This document shows positions 1-13,100 of a stretch of 64,000 bases of DNA, piece by piece. Location: assembly GCA_029783825.1 (NCBI GenBank), contig JAREIK010010306.1, forward strand, positions 126,501-190,500, read 5' to 3'. Positions within the stretch are counted from its first letter, which is position 1. Each line of letters starts with the position of its first letter. Below the pieces are notes generated by a model. It saw only the letters and a list, made by a program, of their open reading frames with translations, did not search any database and was not told the origin of the DNA. The stretch comes from Sapria himalayana. Lineage: Eukaryota; Streptophyta; Magnoliopsida; Malpighiales; Rafflesiaceae. The position numbers and the translations under genes are program-made.

Positions 1-690
1 AATACTTAAACCACTAAACATGTGTACGTTAATAAAAATCATAAATCTCAATTTAATTTTTATTAAGTATAATTTTAAATTTATATTTTAATTATTTATA
101 AATTTGTTTTTATAGAAATATTAATTACAAAATAATTTATTAGTGAGACAAATCTAATTTAAATAATTTATTTCTCATCAAAAAAATATATATCCTTATA
201 AAAAGAAGCACAATTTTAAAAACAAAAATTTATTATTTAGTAATCTATTTTATTTTTATTTTGAATCATTTTAGATTTTGCACATATATTTTAATTTATA
301 ACATTTTTATTAATAATAGTTTATTAATTTTTTATTGATCATTATTATAATATCTTTTAATAAAATTATTTATATTGAATTTACATTATATATAATTATT
401 AAGATTATGATTACTGAATATTATATTCACATTTAAAAGATTTAAAAATTAATATATATTCAAAGGTTATAACCTTCAAAAGTTAAAAAAAAATCAAAAA
501 ATTAAATTTTTATTTTTTAATTCTTTAAATAAAAACTATAAATCACTTAAGGCCTAAACACTTAAATCACTAAACCCCAAAACACCTAAATACTTAAACC
601 ATTAAACTAGTATATCTTGAATAATAAATAATAAATCTCTATTCTATTTGTATTCTTTATAAGTTTAAATATTCATTTTAATTAATATTT
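1..690 (+). repeat. AT-rich ~0.6-kb satellite, forward orientation, about one monomer
   Basis: About one forward monomer. The palindromic core lies near 462-476 (caaaggttataacctt, with the right arm imperfect), followed by the CTAAA block at about 545-612. By eye it matches 16.50-17.19 kb and 26.42-27.11 kb closely, including the rare wording 'cactaaaggcctaaacac'-like in the CTAAA block. The segment ends in an inverted junction with the next segment near 680-693. No gene is visible. The satellite identity is read directly from the sequence; its centromeric or other role is unknown. Confidence 0.9.
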
Positions 691-829
691 TTTAATTATA
701 TCCATCTCACTTATAATTATTTTGTAATTAATATTTCAATAAAATAAACATATAAATAATTAAAATGAATATTTAAAATTATAATGAATACTAATAAAAA
801 TGAGATTTATTATTTATTATTTAGAGTAT
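616..829. repeat. Inverted junction (head-to-head satellite monomers)
   Basis: The stretch at about 616-683 (aataaataataaatctc, then ttcattttaatta) is repeated in reverse complement at about 756-829 (taattaaaatgaa, then gagatttattatttatta). About 70 bp separate the arms. The satellite changes from forward to reverse reading at about 680-693, where forward 'attcattttaatta' runs into the reverse-strand version of 'gtgagacaaatataattt'. The arms are imperfect. This is a breakpoint of the large inverted segment, and it could extrude as a hairpin. Confidence 0.8.
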
Positions 830-3800
830 ACTAATTTAAAGGCATATGTATTTATGGGCTTCGGGGTTTAGGAGTTTAGTCATTGAGAATTTAGCTATTT
901 TGTGGTTTACCAGATTTTATTTCAAAAAACTAATAACAAAAAATTTATTTTTTTATTTTTTCTCATTTACAAATGCATAACCTTAAAAACTTAATAATTT
1001 TTAATTTTTTATAAAATATGAAAATATTATTTTGTTATAATAATCTAAATAATTATATATTATGTAAATTCAATATAAATAATTTTTTTATAGATATTAT
1101 AATGATGATAATAAAATAAATTAATAAACTTTTATTAATAAGATAGATATTAAATAAAATTTATTTGCAATACCTAAAATGATTCAAAATCAAAGTAAAT
1201 TATATTAATAAGATAGATATTAAATAAAAATATTATTAATAAGATAAAATTACAGGTTTAAAGATTATATTTTTATGAGTTTTGAGATTAAGAATTTAGT
1301 GATTTAAGTGTTAGGCATTTGTAGTTTATCGGTTTTATTTAAAAATAAAATAACAAAAACAATTTTTGTTATTTGTTCTCATTTTTTGAAGGATATAACC
1401 TTGAAACTATGACAATTTTGAAATTTTTTTAATGTGAATACTATATTTAGTTATGATAATCTTAATAATTATATATCATGGTAAATTCAATATAAATAAT
1501 TATATTGATATATAATATAAAATGATCATACAAAGATTAATAAACAATTATTAATAGATAAATATTGTTTAAAATATATTTACAAAATGTAAAATGATTC
1601 AAAATCAATGTGAAATATTTTACTAAATATTAATTTTAAATTTTACAATTTTTTATCCATTTATAAGCTATATATTTTTTGATGAAAAATAATTTATTTA
1701 AATTATATTTGTCTTACTATTAATTTATTTTTTAATTTATATTTCTTTAAAAATAAACTAATAAATAATAAAAATGTATACTTAAAATTATAATGAATTC
1801 TAATAAAAATGAGATTTATTATTTATTATTTAGGGTATACCTATTTAATAGTTTACGTTTATTGTGGTTTTGGGTTATGATGTTTATTTATTTATATGTT
1901 TACATATTTAGGTTATATTTATTGATTATAGGTTTTATTCAATCACTAAAATAACAAAAAATTTATTTTTATGAATTTTCGTGATTTTCAAAGGTTATAA
2001 CCTTTGAAAATATAATTTTAATAGTTCTAAAATATGAATACAATACTTATTTATAATAATATTAATAATTATATTGATGTAAATTCAATATAAAAAATTT
2101 ATTAATATATATTATTTTGATGATCAAAATTAAATTAATAAACTATAATTAATAAGGCATATATTAATTAAAATATATTTGTAGAACCCAAAATAATTAA
2201 AAATCAAAGTAATTATATTACTAAATAAAATTTTAAATTTTGAAAATCTATTTATTTTTATAAGCTTATATTTTTTTCATAAAAAATAATTTATTTAAAT
2301 TATATATGCCTCACTCATTATTTATTTTGCAATTAATATTTCTATAAAAATAAACTAAAAAATAATTAAAATGAATATTTAAAATTATAAAGAATACAAA
2401 TAAAAATTAGATTTATTATTTATTATTTAGTTTATATAGGTTTAATGGTTTAAGTATTTAGGGGGTTTGGGGTTTAGTAGTCTATAGAATTAAATGTTTA
2501 GGCATTTAATGGTCTATAAGTTTTATTTAAATAATAAAATAATAAAAAAAATTATTTTTATGATTTTTTATCATTTTTGAAGGTTATAACCTTTGAAAAT
2601 ATAATAATTTTTAAATTTTTTTCAAATGTAAATAAAATATTTAGTTATAATAATCTTAATAATTATAAGACATTTAAATTCAATATAAGTAATTTTATTG
2701 TTAGATATTATAAAATTGATCAAATAATAAATTAATAAACTATTATTAATATGATTGATTGCAATTAAAATATAATTGCAAAACCTATATATAATTATTC
2801 AAAATCAAAGTAATTAATAATTATAACTAAATATTATTTAGTTATAATAATCTTAATAATTATAAGACATTTAAATTCAATATAAGTAATTTTATTGTTA
2901 GATATATTACTAAATAATAATTTTTTGTTTTTAAATTTTTACTTCTTTATATAAGCTTTTTTTTATTAAAGTAAATTAATAAAATTATATTTTTCTTACT
3001 CATTATTTATTTTGTGATTGATATTTCTATAAAAATAACTAATAAATTATTAAATGAATATTTAAAATTATAATGAATACAAATTAAAATGAGATTTATG
3101 ATTTATTATATGTGGTATATCGGTTTAATGGTTTGATTATTTAGGAGTTTTGTCATTTAGGAGTTTATCAATTTAGGTTTTTAGGTATTTAGTGGTTTAT
3201 AGGTTTTATTTATATAATAAAAATAAAAAAAAAATTTAGATTTTTCTGATTTCTAAGGTTATAACCTTTAAAAATAAAATTATTTTTAAAATTTTTTGAA
3301 ATGTGAATACTTTGTATAATTATATTAATCTTACTAATTATAAATCATTTAAATTCAATTTAAACAATTTAATGATAGATATTATAATAATGATCAAAAT
3401 TAAATTAATAAAATATTATTAATAATATAAATATTAATTAAAATATATTTACATAACACAAAATGATTCAAAATCAAATCAAAATATATTACTAAATAAT
3501 AATATTTAATTTTTAAATTTTTTCTTGTTTTATAAGCTTATATTTTTTATTAAAATAAATTATTTAAATAATATTTGTCTCACTAGAAATTTATTTTGTA
3601 ATTAATTTTTCTAAAAAATTAAACTATAAATATTAAAATGAATATTTAAATTATAATAAATAGAAATAAAAATGAGATTTATTATTAATTAAGTAGTATA
3701 TAGATGTTAAAATCTTATGTATTTAGGGGTTTCGGGGTTTATGAGCTTACTAATTTAAGTAAGTAAGCATTTAAGGGTCTATAGGTTTTATTTAAAAATA

Positions 3801-6800
3801 AAATAACTAATTTCTTTTTATTATTTCTCATTTTTTAAGATTATAACCTTTGAAAATATAATAAATTTTTAATTTTTTTTCAAAAGTGAATACAATATTT
3901 ATTTATAATAATCATAATAATTATATATCATATAAATTCAATATAATAATTTTATTGATAGAATTTTTAATAATTATCAAAAAATAAATTAAAAATCTAT
4001 TATAAATAAGATTGATATTACTTAAAATATAATATCAAAACCTAAAATGATTCAAAAGAAAAGTAAAATATATTACTAAATAATAATCATTTATTTTAAA
4101 TTTTTATTCTTTTATAAGCTTATCAATTTTTGATGAAAAATAATTTTTATAAATAATATTTTAATAATAATGTATTTTATAATTAATACATATATAAAAA
4201 TAAAAAACTAAACATTAAATTGAATTTTTAAAATTATAATGAAAACAAATAAAAATGAAATTTATTAATTATTATTTAGGGTATACCGATTTAAAGGATT
4301 ATCTAAATACATGTTCGGGATTTTGTAGTTTAGTTATTTAAATGCTTAGGCATTTAGTGGTGCATTGGTTTTATTTAAATAATAGAATAACAAAAATTAT
4401 TTTTTTTATTTTATCACATTTTCAAAGGTTATAACATTTGAAAATATAATAATTTTAAAATTTTTTTCAAAAGTAAATACAATATTTAGTTATGATAATC
4501 ATTATATTTATATATCATATAAATTAAATATAAACATTTTATTGATAAATATTCTAATAATGATGAAAAAAATAACTTAATATTCTATTATTAATAAGAT
4601 AGATATCAATTAAAATATAATTACAAAACCTAAAATGATTCAGAAGCAAAGCAAAATATATTACGATATGATAATTTTTGTTTTGAATTTTTTTTTCTTT
4701 AAAAAGTTTTTCTATAACTTTTGATAAAAAATAATTTTAATAATTTATATTTCTGTAACTCAAAAATTATTTTGTAATTAATATTTATATAAAATAAAAC
4801 AAATAAATAATAAAATGAATATTTAATATTATAATTAAAAATAATGAGATTTATTATTTATTATTTAGGGTATACTGGTCTAATTTAAATTAGATCTGTC
4901 TCACTAATAATATTTTTGTAATTCATATTTCTATAAAAATAAACTGAAAATTATTTAAAATAAAAATTTAAAATTATACTGAATAAAACTTAAAATGATA
5001 TTTATGATTTATTATTAATGTATACTAGTTTAATGGTTTAAGTATTACGAGGTTTTATCTTTTTAGGAGTTTAGCGATTTAGGTTTTTAAGCATTTAGTT
5101 GTTTATTGGTTAATTTATTCAATAAATAAGCAAAAAAAAATTTGTAATTTTTTCTCATTTTCATATTTATAACCTTTGAAAATATTATAATATTTAAAAT
5201 ATTCTGAAATGCAAATACAATATTTAGTTATAATAATATTTATAATTATATATCATATAAATTCAATATAAACAATTTTATTGATAGATAATATAATAAT
5301 GATCAAAATTTAAATTAATAAACTAATAATAATAAGAGTGATATTAATTAAAAAATATTTACAAAACTCAAATTGATTCAAACTAAAGTAAATATATTAC
5401 TGGATAATAATTTTAAATTTTTAAATTTTACTTCTTTTATAAGCGTATATATTTTTTTGATTAAAAATAAATTATTTCAATTATATTTGGTCGCACACAT
5501 AATTATTTTATAATAAATATTTCTATAAAAATAAACTAATAAATAATTAAAATGAATATATAAACTATATTAAATAGATATTAAAATTAGATTATTAATT
5601 ATTATGTATTATAGAGCAGTTTAATGGTTTATGTAATTAGGTATTACGGGGTTTAGGTGTTTACCTGATTTAATTGTGTATTCATTTAGTTGTTTATAGG
5701 TTTTATTTAAAAAATAAAATAACAAAACATTATTTTTATTATTTTTTGATATTTTCAAAGGTTATAACCTTTGAAAATATAATAATTTTTAAATTTTTTT
5801 CAAAAGTGAATTCAATATTTAGTTATAATAAGCATTATATTTATGTATCATATTTCAAAAAAAAACAATTTTAGTGATAAATATTCTAATAATGATCAAA
5901 AAATAATTATAATCTATTATTATAAGATAGATATCAATTAAAATATAATTACAAAACATAAAATGATTTATAAGCAAAGCAAAATATATTACTATATAAT
6001 AATTTTTTGTTTTGAATTTTTTTTTTATTTTAAAATGTTTATCTGTATTTTTTTGATTAAAAATAATTTACATAAATTATATTTTCTAACTCATAATTTA
6101 TTTTTTAATTAATATTTATATAAAAATAAAAACTTAATAATTAAATGAATATTAAAAATTATAATGAAAAAAAATGAGATTTATTATTATTATTTATTAT
6201 TTAGTATTTAGGGTATACCGATTTAATTAAAGTTATATCTGTCTCACTAATAATTTATTTGTAATTAATATTCTAATAAAATAAACTGATAATAATTAAA
6301 TAAAAATTTAAAATAATTACTGAATAAAAATTTAAATGAGATTAATGATTTATTATTAATGTATACCATTTTAAATGGTTTAAGTATTTAGATGTTTGTC
6401 ATTTGAAAATTTAGTGATTTATGTTTGTAGGCATTTAGTGGTTTATACATTTTATTTAAACAATAAAATAATAAAAAAAAAATTATAATTTTTTGACATT
6501 TACATAAGTTATAACATTTAAAAATATAATAATATTTAAAATTATTAAATTTAAATATAATATTTACTTATAATAATATTAATAATTATATATCATATAA
6601 ATTCAAATATAAACAATTTTATTGATAGATATTATAATAATGATCAAAAATAAAATTAATAAACTATTAATAAAAAGATAGAAAATAATTAAAAAATATT
6701 TACAAAATCTAAATTGATTCAAAATTAAAGTAAAATATTTTACTGGATAATAATTTTAAATTTTTAAATTTTTACTTCTTTTATATGCGTACATATATTA

Positions 6801-7648
6801 GTCATTAAAAATAAATTATTTAAATTATATTGTCCTACTAAAAATTTATTTGTAATAAATATTTCTAAAAAAATAACTAATAATAATTAAAATGAATATT
6901 TAAAATAATAATAAATTGAAATAAAAATTCAATTTATTAATTATTACGTAGTATATAGCAGTTTAATGGTTACTGTATTTAGGCATTACGGGGTCTAGGA
7001 GTTTACTTATTTAACTGCGTATGCATTTAGTAGTTTATAGGTTTTTTTAAAAAAATATAAAAAACAAAAAATTTATTTTATTATTTTTTGATATTTCCAA
7101 AGGTATTACCTTAAAAAATATAAGAATTTTTAAATTTTTTTCAAAAGTAAATTCAATATTAGTTATAATAATCTATATTTATATTCATATAAATTCAATA
7201 TAAACTATTTATTGATAAATATTCTAATAATGATCAAAAAATTAAATTAATATTATTAATAAGATAAATAACAATTATAATATAATTACAAACCTAAAAT
7301 GATTCAGAAGAAAAGCAAAATATATTACTATATAATAAAAATTTGGTTTGAAATTTTTTTTACATTTAAAAGTTATCAATATTATTTTGATGAAAAATAA
7401 TTTATATAAATTATATTTGTGTAACTCATAATTTATATTATAATTAATATTTATATAAAAATAACAAATAAATAATTAAATTTGAATATTTAAAATTAAA
7501 TGAAAAAAATGAGATTTATTCTTTATTATTTAGGATATACATGTATAATTTAAATTAGATCTGTCTCACTAAGAATTTATTTCTAATTAATATTCTATAA
7601 AAATAAACTGATAAATAATTAAATAAAAATTAAAATTATACTGAATAA
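691..7648 (-). repeat. AT-rich ~0.6-kb satellite array, reverse orientation
   Basis: Roughly a dozen monomers read on the minus strand, recognised by 'gattcaaaatcaaagtaaa', 'tttaggcatttagtggttta' and the palindromic core. Cores lie near 1,993, 2,582, 3,258, 3,840, 4,428 and 5,760, with degenerate ones near 970, 1,395, 5,168, 6,500 and 7,100. Spacing is mostly 580-740 bp. Partial-monomer junctions (rc of 'gatctaatttaaattaaac') at about 4,865-4,890, 6,215-6,240 and 7,535-7,560 mark a local dimer of about 1.34 kb. The part at 0.85-2.0 kb resembles 14.5-15.7 kb and, in reverse complement, 38.8-39.9 kb. Short frames such as the one at 5,674-5,874 are chance readings. No gene was found. Confidence 0.92.
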
Positions 7649-8757
7649 TTAAAATAATTTATTTTGTTCCTCTCTTAACTCTACAATGATTGCTAAATCT
7701 TTAACCAAAATAATAGGAGTTTACTTTATCTCTATTATGTCTCATCATATTTGATGTTGAATCACTAGGCTATCAAAGGTAATTTGACTCATGTACGCTA
7801 AAAGACTAAACCAAAGTTGAACCCCTATGTGTTGAAATAGCTAGTTGTTAAGGAATCTATTTATATTAATTATTGTAATTTATTCTAAAATAGCTCTCAT
7901 GCACACACTCAAAGAAATTTTTTTAAAACATAGTTCACCTCTAAAAAAATACAACCTTGTAGCCTATTAGAACAAACTAGCCCCAGGGCAGTTTGAGCAG
8001 GGCAAGAAGTATTGGCTCTCTTTCAATCAAGAATCAAAAAATTTATTTTATTGGCATGTCTAAGCCTTTTTTTAATATCCTCATGGATATCAAAAGTATC
8101 ATTTCTTTCTTTTTATATTAAATGAGTTATGTATACAAGCTCACAATACCCAAAAAGGTGTAAATGAATCATATTCAAATGTATAAAAGGTTTTAATCAT
8201 AGCTCAAAATATTATTCTAGCATATTGACACTTGAGGTCACAAATCAAGGAAAAAGCTATAGTGATATTTCCAATCCCAAGAATTTTAGCTATAGAAAGT
8301 TATAAAGAGTAGTACTCGAGCTTTAACTATTTCTAGGGTAATGACTTTTTCTCTTGAGGAATGTCCAAAGTTACAATCATTCCTAGTGCAATTACTTTGC
8401 AATATAAAGATAAAATGCACAAGCTATGGGCATATTCAATACTGTGACCCAATATTATAGTAATTAAATATGTATTCATGATCATTCTTAGTGCCATAAC
8501 AATAGGTTAAATTGAGAGACAAGTTATAGCATATTCTGATCGATATGATTTGTGTTCTAGAGACAAAATAAACAATCATGACCATTGCAAATGCTACAAT
8601 AATCTAAGCAAGAAAGTTACCAAATCCATAACTCACCCCTTGAGTGATGACTTTGTGTTACATATACAAAAAGATAAATCTGTGACATTTCTAAAAGTTG
8701 TGAATTTCAATTTAAATTTACCACTAAGTCATTTGATTATAAAAGTACAAAACATGA

Positions 8758-8833
8758 GATTTAGGATTTAGGGTTTATGATTAGGGTTATAGTTTATGGT
8801 TTAAGGTTTAGGATTTAAAGTTTAGGGTTTATG
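8758..8833 (-). repeat. Degenerate telomere-like tract inside block copy 1
   Basis: A run of TTTAGGG-type words with drift: 'ttaggatttagggttta', 'gattagggtta', 'ggtttaaggtttagga', 'tttagggtttatgg'. The plant telomere repeat is TTTAGGG, and the words here match it imperfectly at about 7-8 bp spacing. The same tract lies in both other copies of the block. Being internal and degenerate, it is not a functional chromosome end. It could be a repaired break, an old interstitial telomere tract, or simply related low-complexity sequence. Confidence 0.65.
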
Positions 8834-8834
8834 G

Positions 8835-8870
8835 TTTTTTTTTGTTTTTTTTGGAAATACACACTTTATT
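8835..8870 (-). other. A-rich tract next to an AATAAA signal, block copy 1
   Basis: On the minus strand, AATAAA (plus-strand TTTATT at 8,865-8,870) is followed after about a dozen bases by a long A-rich run (plus-strand T run at 8,835-8,852 interrupted by one G). This order is what a reverse-transcribed polyadenylated RNA would leave. It is equally compatible with a chance low-complexity stretch. The arrangement is kept in copies 2 and 3. Confidence 0.45.
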
Positions 8871-10126
8871 TATCATTTAGGCACACAACTTACAAGTGAC
8901 TAAAAAGATGACTAATTTATGCGAGCCCACCAAATCATATGCACATTAATGAATCTATGCATAAAATACATAAAAAACCATAATGCCTAATAATTCCAAG
9001 CGGACGAATACAACTAAAATCACCTTGCATTCCTGGACGTCAGAGTTTGCATTGAGTCATTATGCGCACTGCGTCCTTTCCATTCACATTTGTCAAGCCT
9101 TTTCGAAAAACCTGAATGATTCACCATATTAAAACTATGCAAATACAAGATTATGCCTGTGTGTGACATGCAGCATCAAGTGTTTGCATATGTCGTTGCT
9201 ATGCAATGGAATACATGTAAAACTGAATACCCATAAATCTACAAGTCCTTATCTACGGCACTTTGTTGATTCATTCTCACCCTGAATTCCACATTCTTTT
9301 GCTCAAATGATCCTCAAAATAGTATCTCTTGGGTTAGAATGCTTCCTACTCGAGCTCCAAGAAGTGGCTGTATGTTGCACCGACAAAATATCAAAAAATA
9401 TGCATGCATCGGTGTGCATGTGTGATGAGGTCCATCTCATAGTCTAATTATCTACGAGTACAACCAAGCTAGAATACAAGTAAAATTACAAAATGCTAAA
9501 AAGATCGGTCTTCTGCTCCCGAGAGTGTAGCATCGCCTAAATGTGTATTTACAAAATGCATTTGTGGGCCCCACTTAGAGATACTCATGGGTCCAGTTGC
9601 CTCCATTGCATGCTTCATAGAGAACAGACAAGATTGTGTGTGTGAGTATGTCATGATCCGTCTATACAAGTACATGGTGCATACAAAGTCCAAAATACAA
9701 AAAAGACTACAAACATAAACTACAAGTTTGAATCTTTCGCTCCCGTGTGGCTGGTCTGGACTCCATTGCTTACCGTCCTTGCTTGGTGATGCTTCGGATT
9801 TTGCCGATTCTCCAATTAATCATGGATTACCTGCTACTCCTATTGGGCGACGGTGGGTGGCCCTCTATGCTGCATGATAGGGCTAGTGGAACCCACTCCT
9901 AGCTACTCCTGGGGTTTATTCCCGACCACTTTGCTCGGTCTCGTCAGTTGTCTGAATGTTATCATCCTGGCTGGCTAGTGGGGTCCTCTACAAGATGGTG
10001 GCCCAAGCTTCTGGCTGCTTCCAGGACTTACTGGCCCCTCTAAATGCTACAACCAAAAATGGACAAGAATATGTGCACGTGTGTACTATGGTCTGTCGCT
10101 ATGGTGTGTGTGATGTAGCAGTATCA

Positions 10127-13100
10127 GGGTTGAGGAGTTTAGTAATTTAAGTATTTAGGTATTTTGTGGTTTATAGTTTTTATTTAAATAATTAAATACA
10201 AAAAAATAATTTTATGATTTTTTCTCATTTTCAAGGTTATAACAATTGAAAATATTATAATTTTAATTTTTTTTCAGATGTTAATACAATATTTAATTAT
10301 AATAATCATAAAAATAAAATATCATGTAAATTCAATATAAATAATTTTATTGATCGATATTATAATATTGATCATAAAAGAGATTAATAAACTATTATTA
10401 ATAAGATAGATATTAATTAAAATATATTTGCAAAACTTAAAACGATTTAAAATCAATGTAAAATATATTACTAAATAATAATATTATTTTTAAATTTTTG
10501 ATTCTTTTATAAACTTATAAATTTTTTTGATGAAGATTAATTATTTAAATTATATTTGTCGGATTCATAATTTATTTTGCAATTAATATTTCTATAAAAA
10601 TAAACTAATAAATAATTAAAATTAATATTAAAATTATAATGAATACAAATAAAAATGAGATTTATGATTAATTATTTAGGATATACCAGTTTAATGGTTT
10701 AAGTATTTAGAAGTTTAGGAGTTTAGTGATTTAAGTGTTTAGGCATTTAGTAGGTTATATGTTTTATTTAAATAATGAAATAACAAAAAATTAATTTTTA
10801 AATTTTTTATCAATTTTGAAGGTTATAACCTTTATAAATATAATAATTTTTAAAATTTTTTCAAATGTGAATACAATATTTAGTTATAATAAACTTAATA
10901 ATTATATATCATGTAAATTAAAAATAAACAATTTTATTGATAGATATTAATAAACTAAATATAAATATAAATATAATAATGATCAAAAAATCAATTAATA
11001 AACTATTATTTATTGATAGATATTTATATATTATTTATAAATACTTAAACCTTTAAAGATTCTTTAAATGTTAAATGTTTAAGTATTTAAGGGGTTTTGG
11101 GTTTTGGGGTTTAGGAGTTTAATGATTTAAGCGGTTAGGCATTTAGTAGTTTATACGATTTATATAAACAATAAAATAACAAAAAATTTATTTTTGTGAT
11201 TTTATCTAATTTTCAAAGCTTATAACCTTTAAAAAATAATAATTTTTAAATTATTTTCAATGGTAAATATAATATTTAGTTATAATAATCTTTATAAGTA
11301 TATATCATCTAAATTCAATATAAACAATTTTATTGATAAATATTCTTATAATGATGAAAAAATAAATTAATAATCTATTATTAAAAAGATAGATATGAAT
11401 AAAAATATAATTACAAAACCTAAAATAATTCAGAAGAAAGCAAAATATATTACTATACAATAATTTTTTGTTTTAAAATTTTTTTTATTTAAAAAATTTT
11501 TCTATAATTTTTTGATGAAAATTAATTTTATAAATTAATTTTGTCTAGCTCAATTTATTTTGTAATTAATATTTATATATAAATAAACAAATAAATAATT
11601 AAAATGAATATTTAACATTATAATGAAAAAAATGGGATTTATTATTTATTATTTAGGGATACTATTTTAATTTAAATTAGATATGTCTCACTAATAATTT
11701 ATATTGTAATTAATATTTCTATAAAAATAAACTAATAAATAAATAAAATAAAATTTTTAAATTATGCTGAATAAAATTTAAAATGAGATTTATGATTTAT
11801 TATTACTGTATACCACTTTAATGGTTTAAGTATTTAGAGGTTTTTTCATTTAGGATTTTAGGGATTTATGTTTTTAGGCTTTTAGTTGTTTATACGTTTT
11901 ATTTAAAAAATAAAATATCAAAAAAATTTGTCAAAATTTTTCTAATTTTCATAGGTTATAACCTTTGAAAATATAATAATATTTAAATTTTTTGAAATGT
12001 GAATACAATACTTAGGTATAATAATATTAATAATTATATATCATATAAATTCAATAAATAATTTTATTGATATATATTATAATAATGATCAAAATTAAAT
12101 TTATAAACTATTGATATTTATATAGATATTAATTAAAAAATAATTACAAAACCCAAATTGATTCAAAATTATAGTAAAATATATTTCTGGATAACTATTT
12201 TTAATTTTTAAATTTTTACTTCTTTTATAAGCAATATATATTTTCTAAATTATATTTGTCACACTCCTATTTTATTTTTTAATAAATATTTCTATAAAAA
12301 TAAACTAATAAATAATTAAAATAAATAATTAAAATTATAATAAATAGAATTAAAAATTAGATTTATTAATTATTAAGTATTATATAGTTGTTTAATGGTT
12401 TATGTATTTTGGAATTATGATGTTTAGGAGTTTACTAATTTAACTGTGTATGCATTTAGTGGTTTATAGGTGTTATTTTAAAAAAATATCAAAAAAATTT
12501 TTTTTTATCTTTTGATATTTTCAAAGGTTATATTGTTTAAAAAAATAATAATTTTTAAATTTTTTTCAAAAGTGAATACTATATTTATTTATAATAATCA
12601 TTATATTTATATATCATATAAATTCAATATAAATATTTTTATTGATAAATATTCTAATAATGATCAAAGAATAAATTAATAATCTATTATTAATAATATA
12701 GATATCAATTTAAATATAATTACAAAACCTAAAATAATTCAAAAACAAAGCAAAATATATTACTATAAAATAATTTTTTGTTTTGAATTTTTTTTCTTTT
12801 AAAAAGTTTTTTTATATTTTTTTGATGAAAAATAATTATATAAATTATATTTGTTAACTCAATTTATTCTATAATTAATAATTATATTAAAAAAATGAAT
12901 AAATAATTAAAATGAATATTTTAAATTATAATGAAAAAAATAATATTGAAATTTATTATTTATTATTTAGGGTATACCAGTTTAAAAGGATTATATATAT
13001 AGGGTTTCGAGATTTTGGTGTTATTTACTTAAGTGTTTAGGCATTTAGTACTTTATAGGATTTTATTAAACAATGAAATAACAAAAAAAATATTTTTGAT

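Larger units (their letters stand above)
7649..10126 (-). repeat. 2.48-kb non-satellite block, copy 1 (unknown origin)
   Basis: Here the base composition changes sharply to ordinary mixed sequence. The block is the reverse complement of 33,941-36,415 and 52,906-55,190 and has the same edges: 'tgatactactgca' at the right end when reverse-complemented, and 'aacaaaataaatta' at the other. It has two halves separated by a T/A-rich run and a telomere-like tract (8,758-8,870). I see no terminal inverted repeats, target duplication, transposase, reverse transcriptase or RNA gene. Short frames at 8,550-8,771, 9,496-9,693 and 9,956-10,150 do not resemble any family I know. A frame shared by the other two copies (minus strand there, plus strand here from about 9,160) is broken here by a one-base loss near 9,280. 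The block could be a captured intergenic or transcribed fragment; I do not recognise it. Confidence 0.88.

Noticed and set aside
8758..8833. A true telomere or chromosome end
   Set aside because: The tract is short, degenerate, internal and present in three copies of the block.
7649..10126. Possible DNA transposon or LTR element identity for the 2.48-kb block
   Set aside because: No terminal inverted repeats, no long terminal repeats, no target duplication and no coding domain were seen. About 100 bp of satellite is missing at the join, which does not fit simple transposition.
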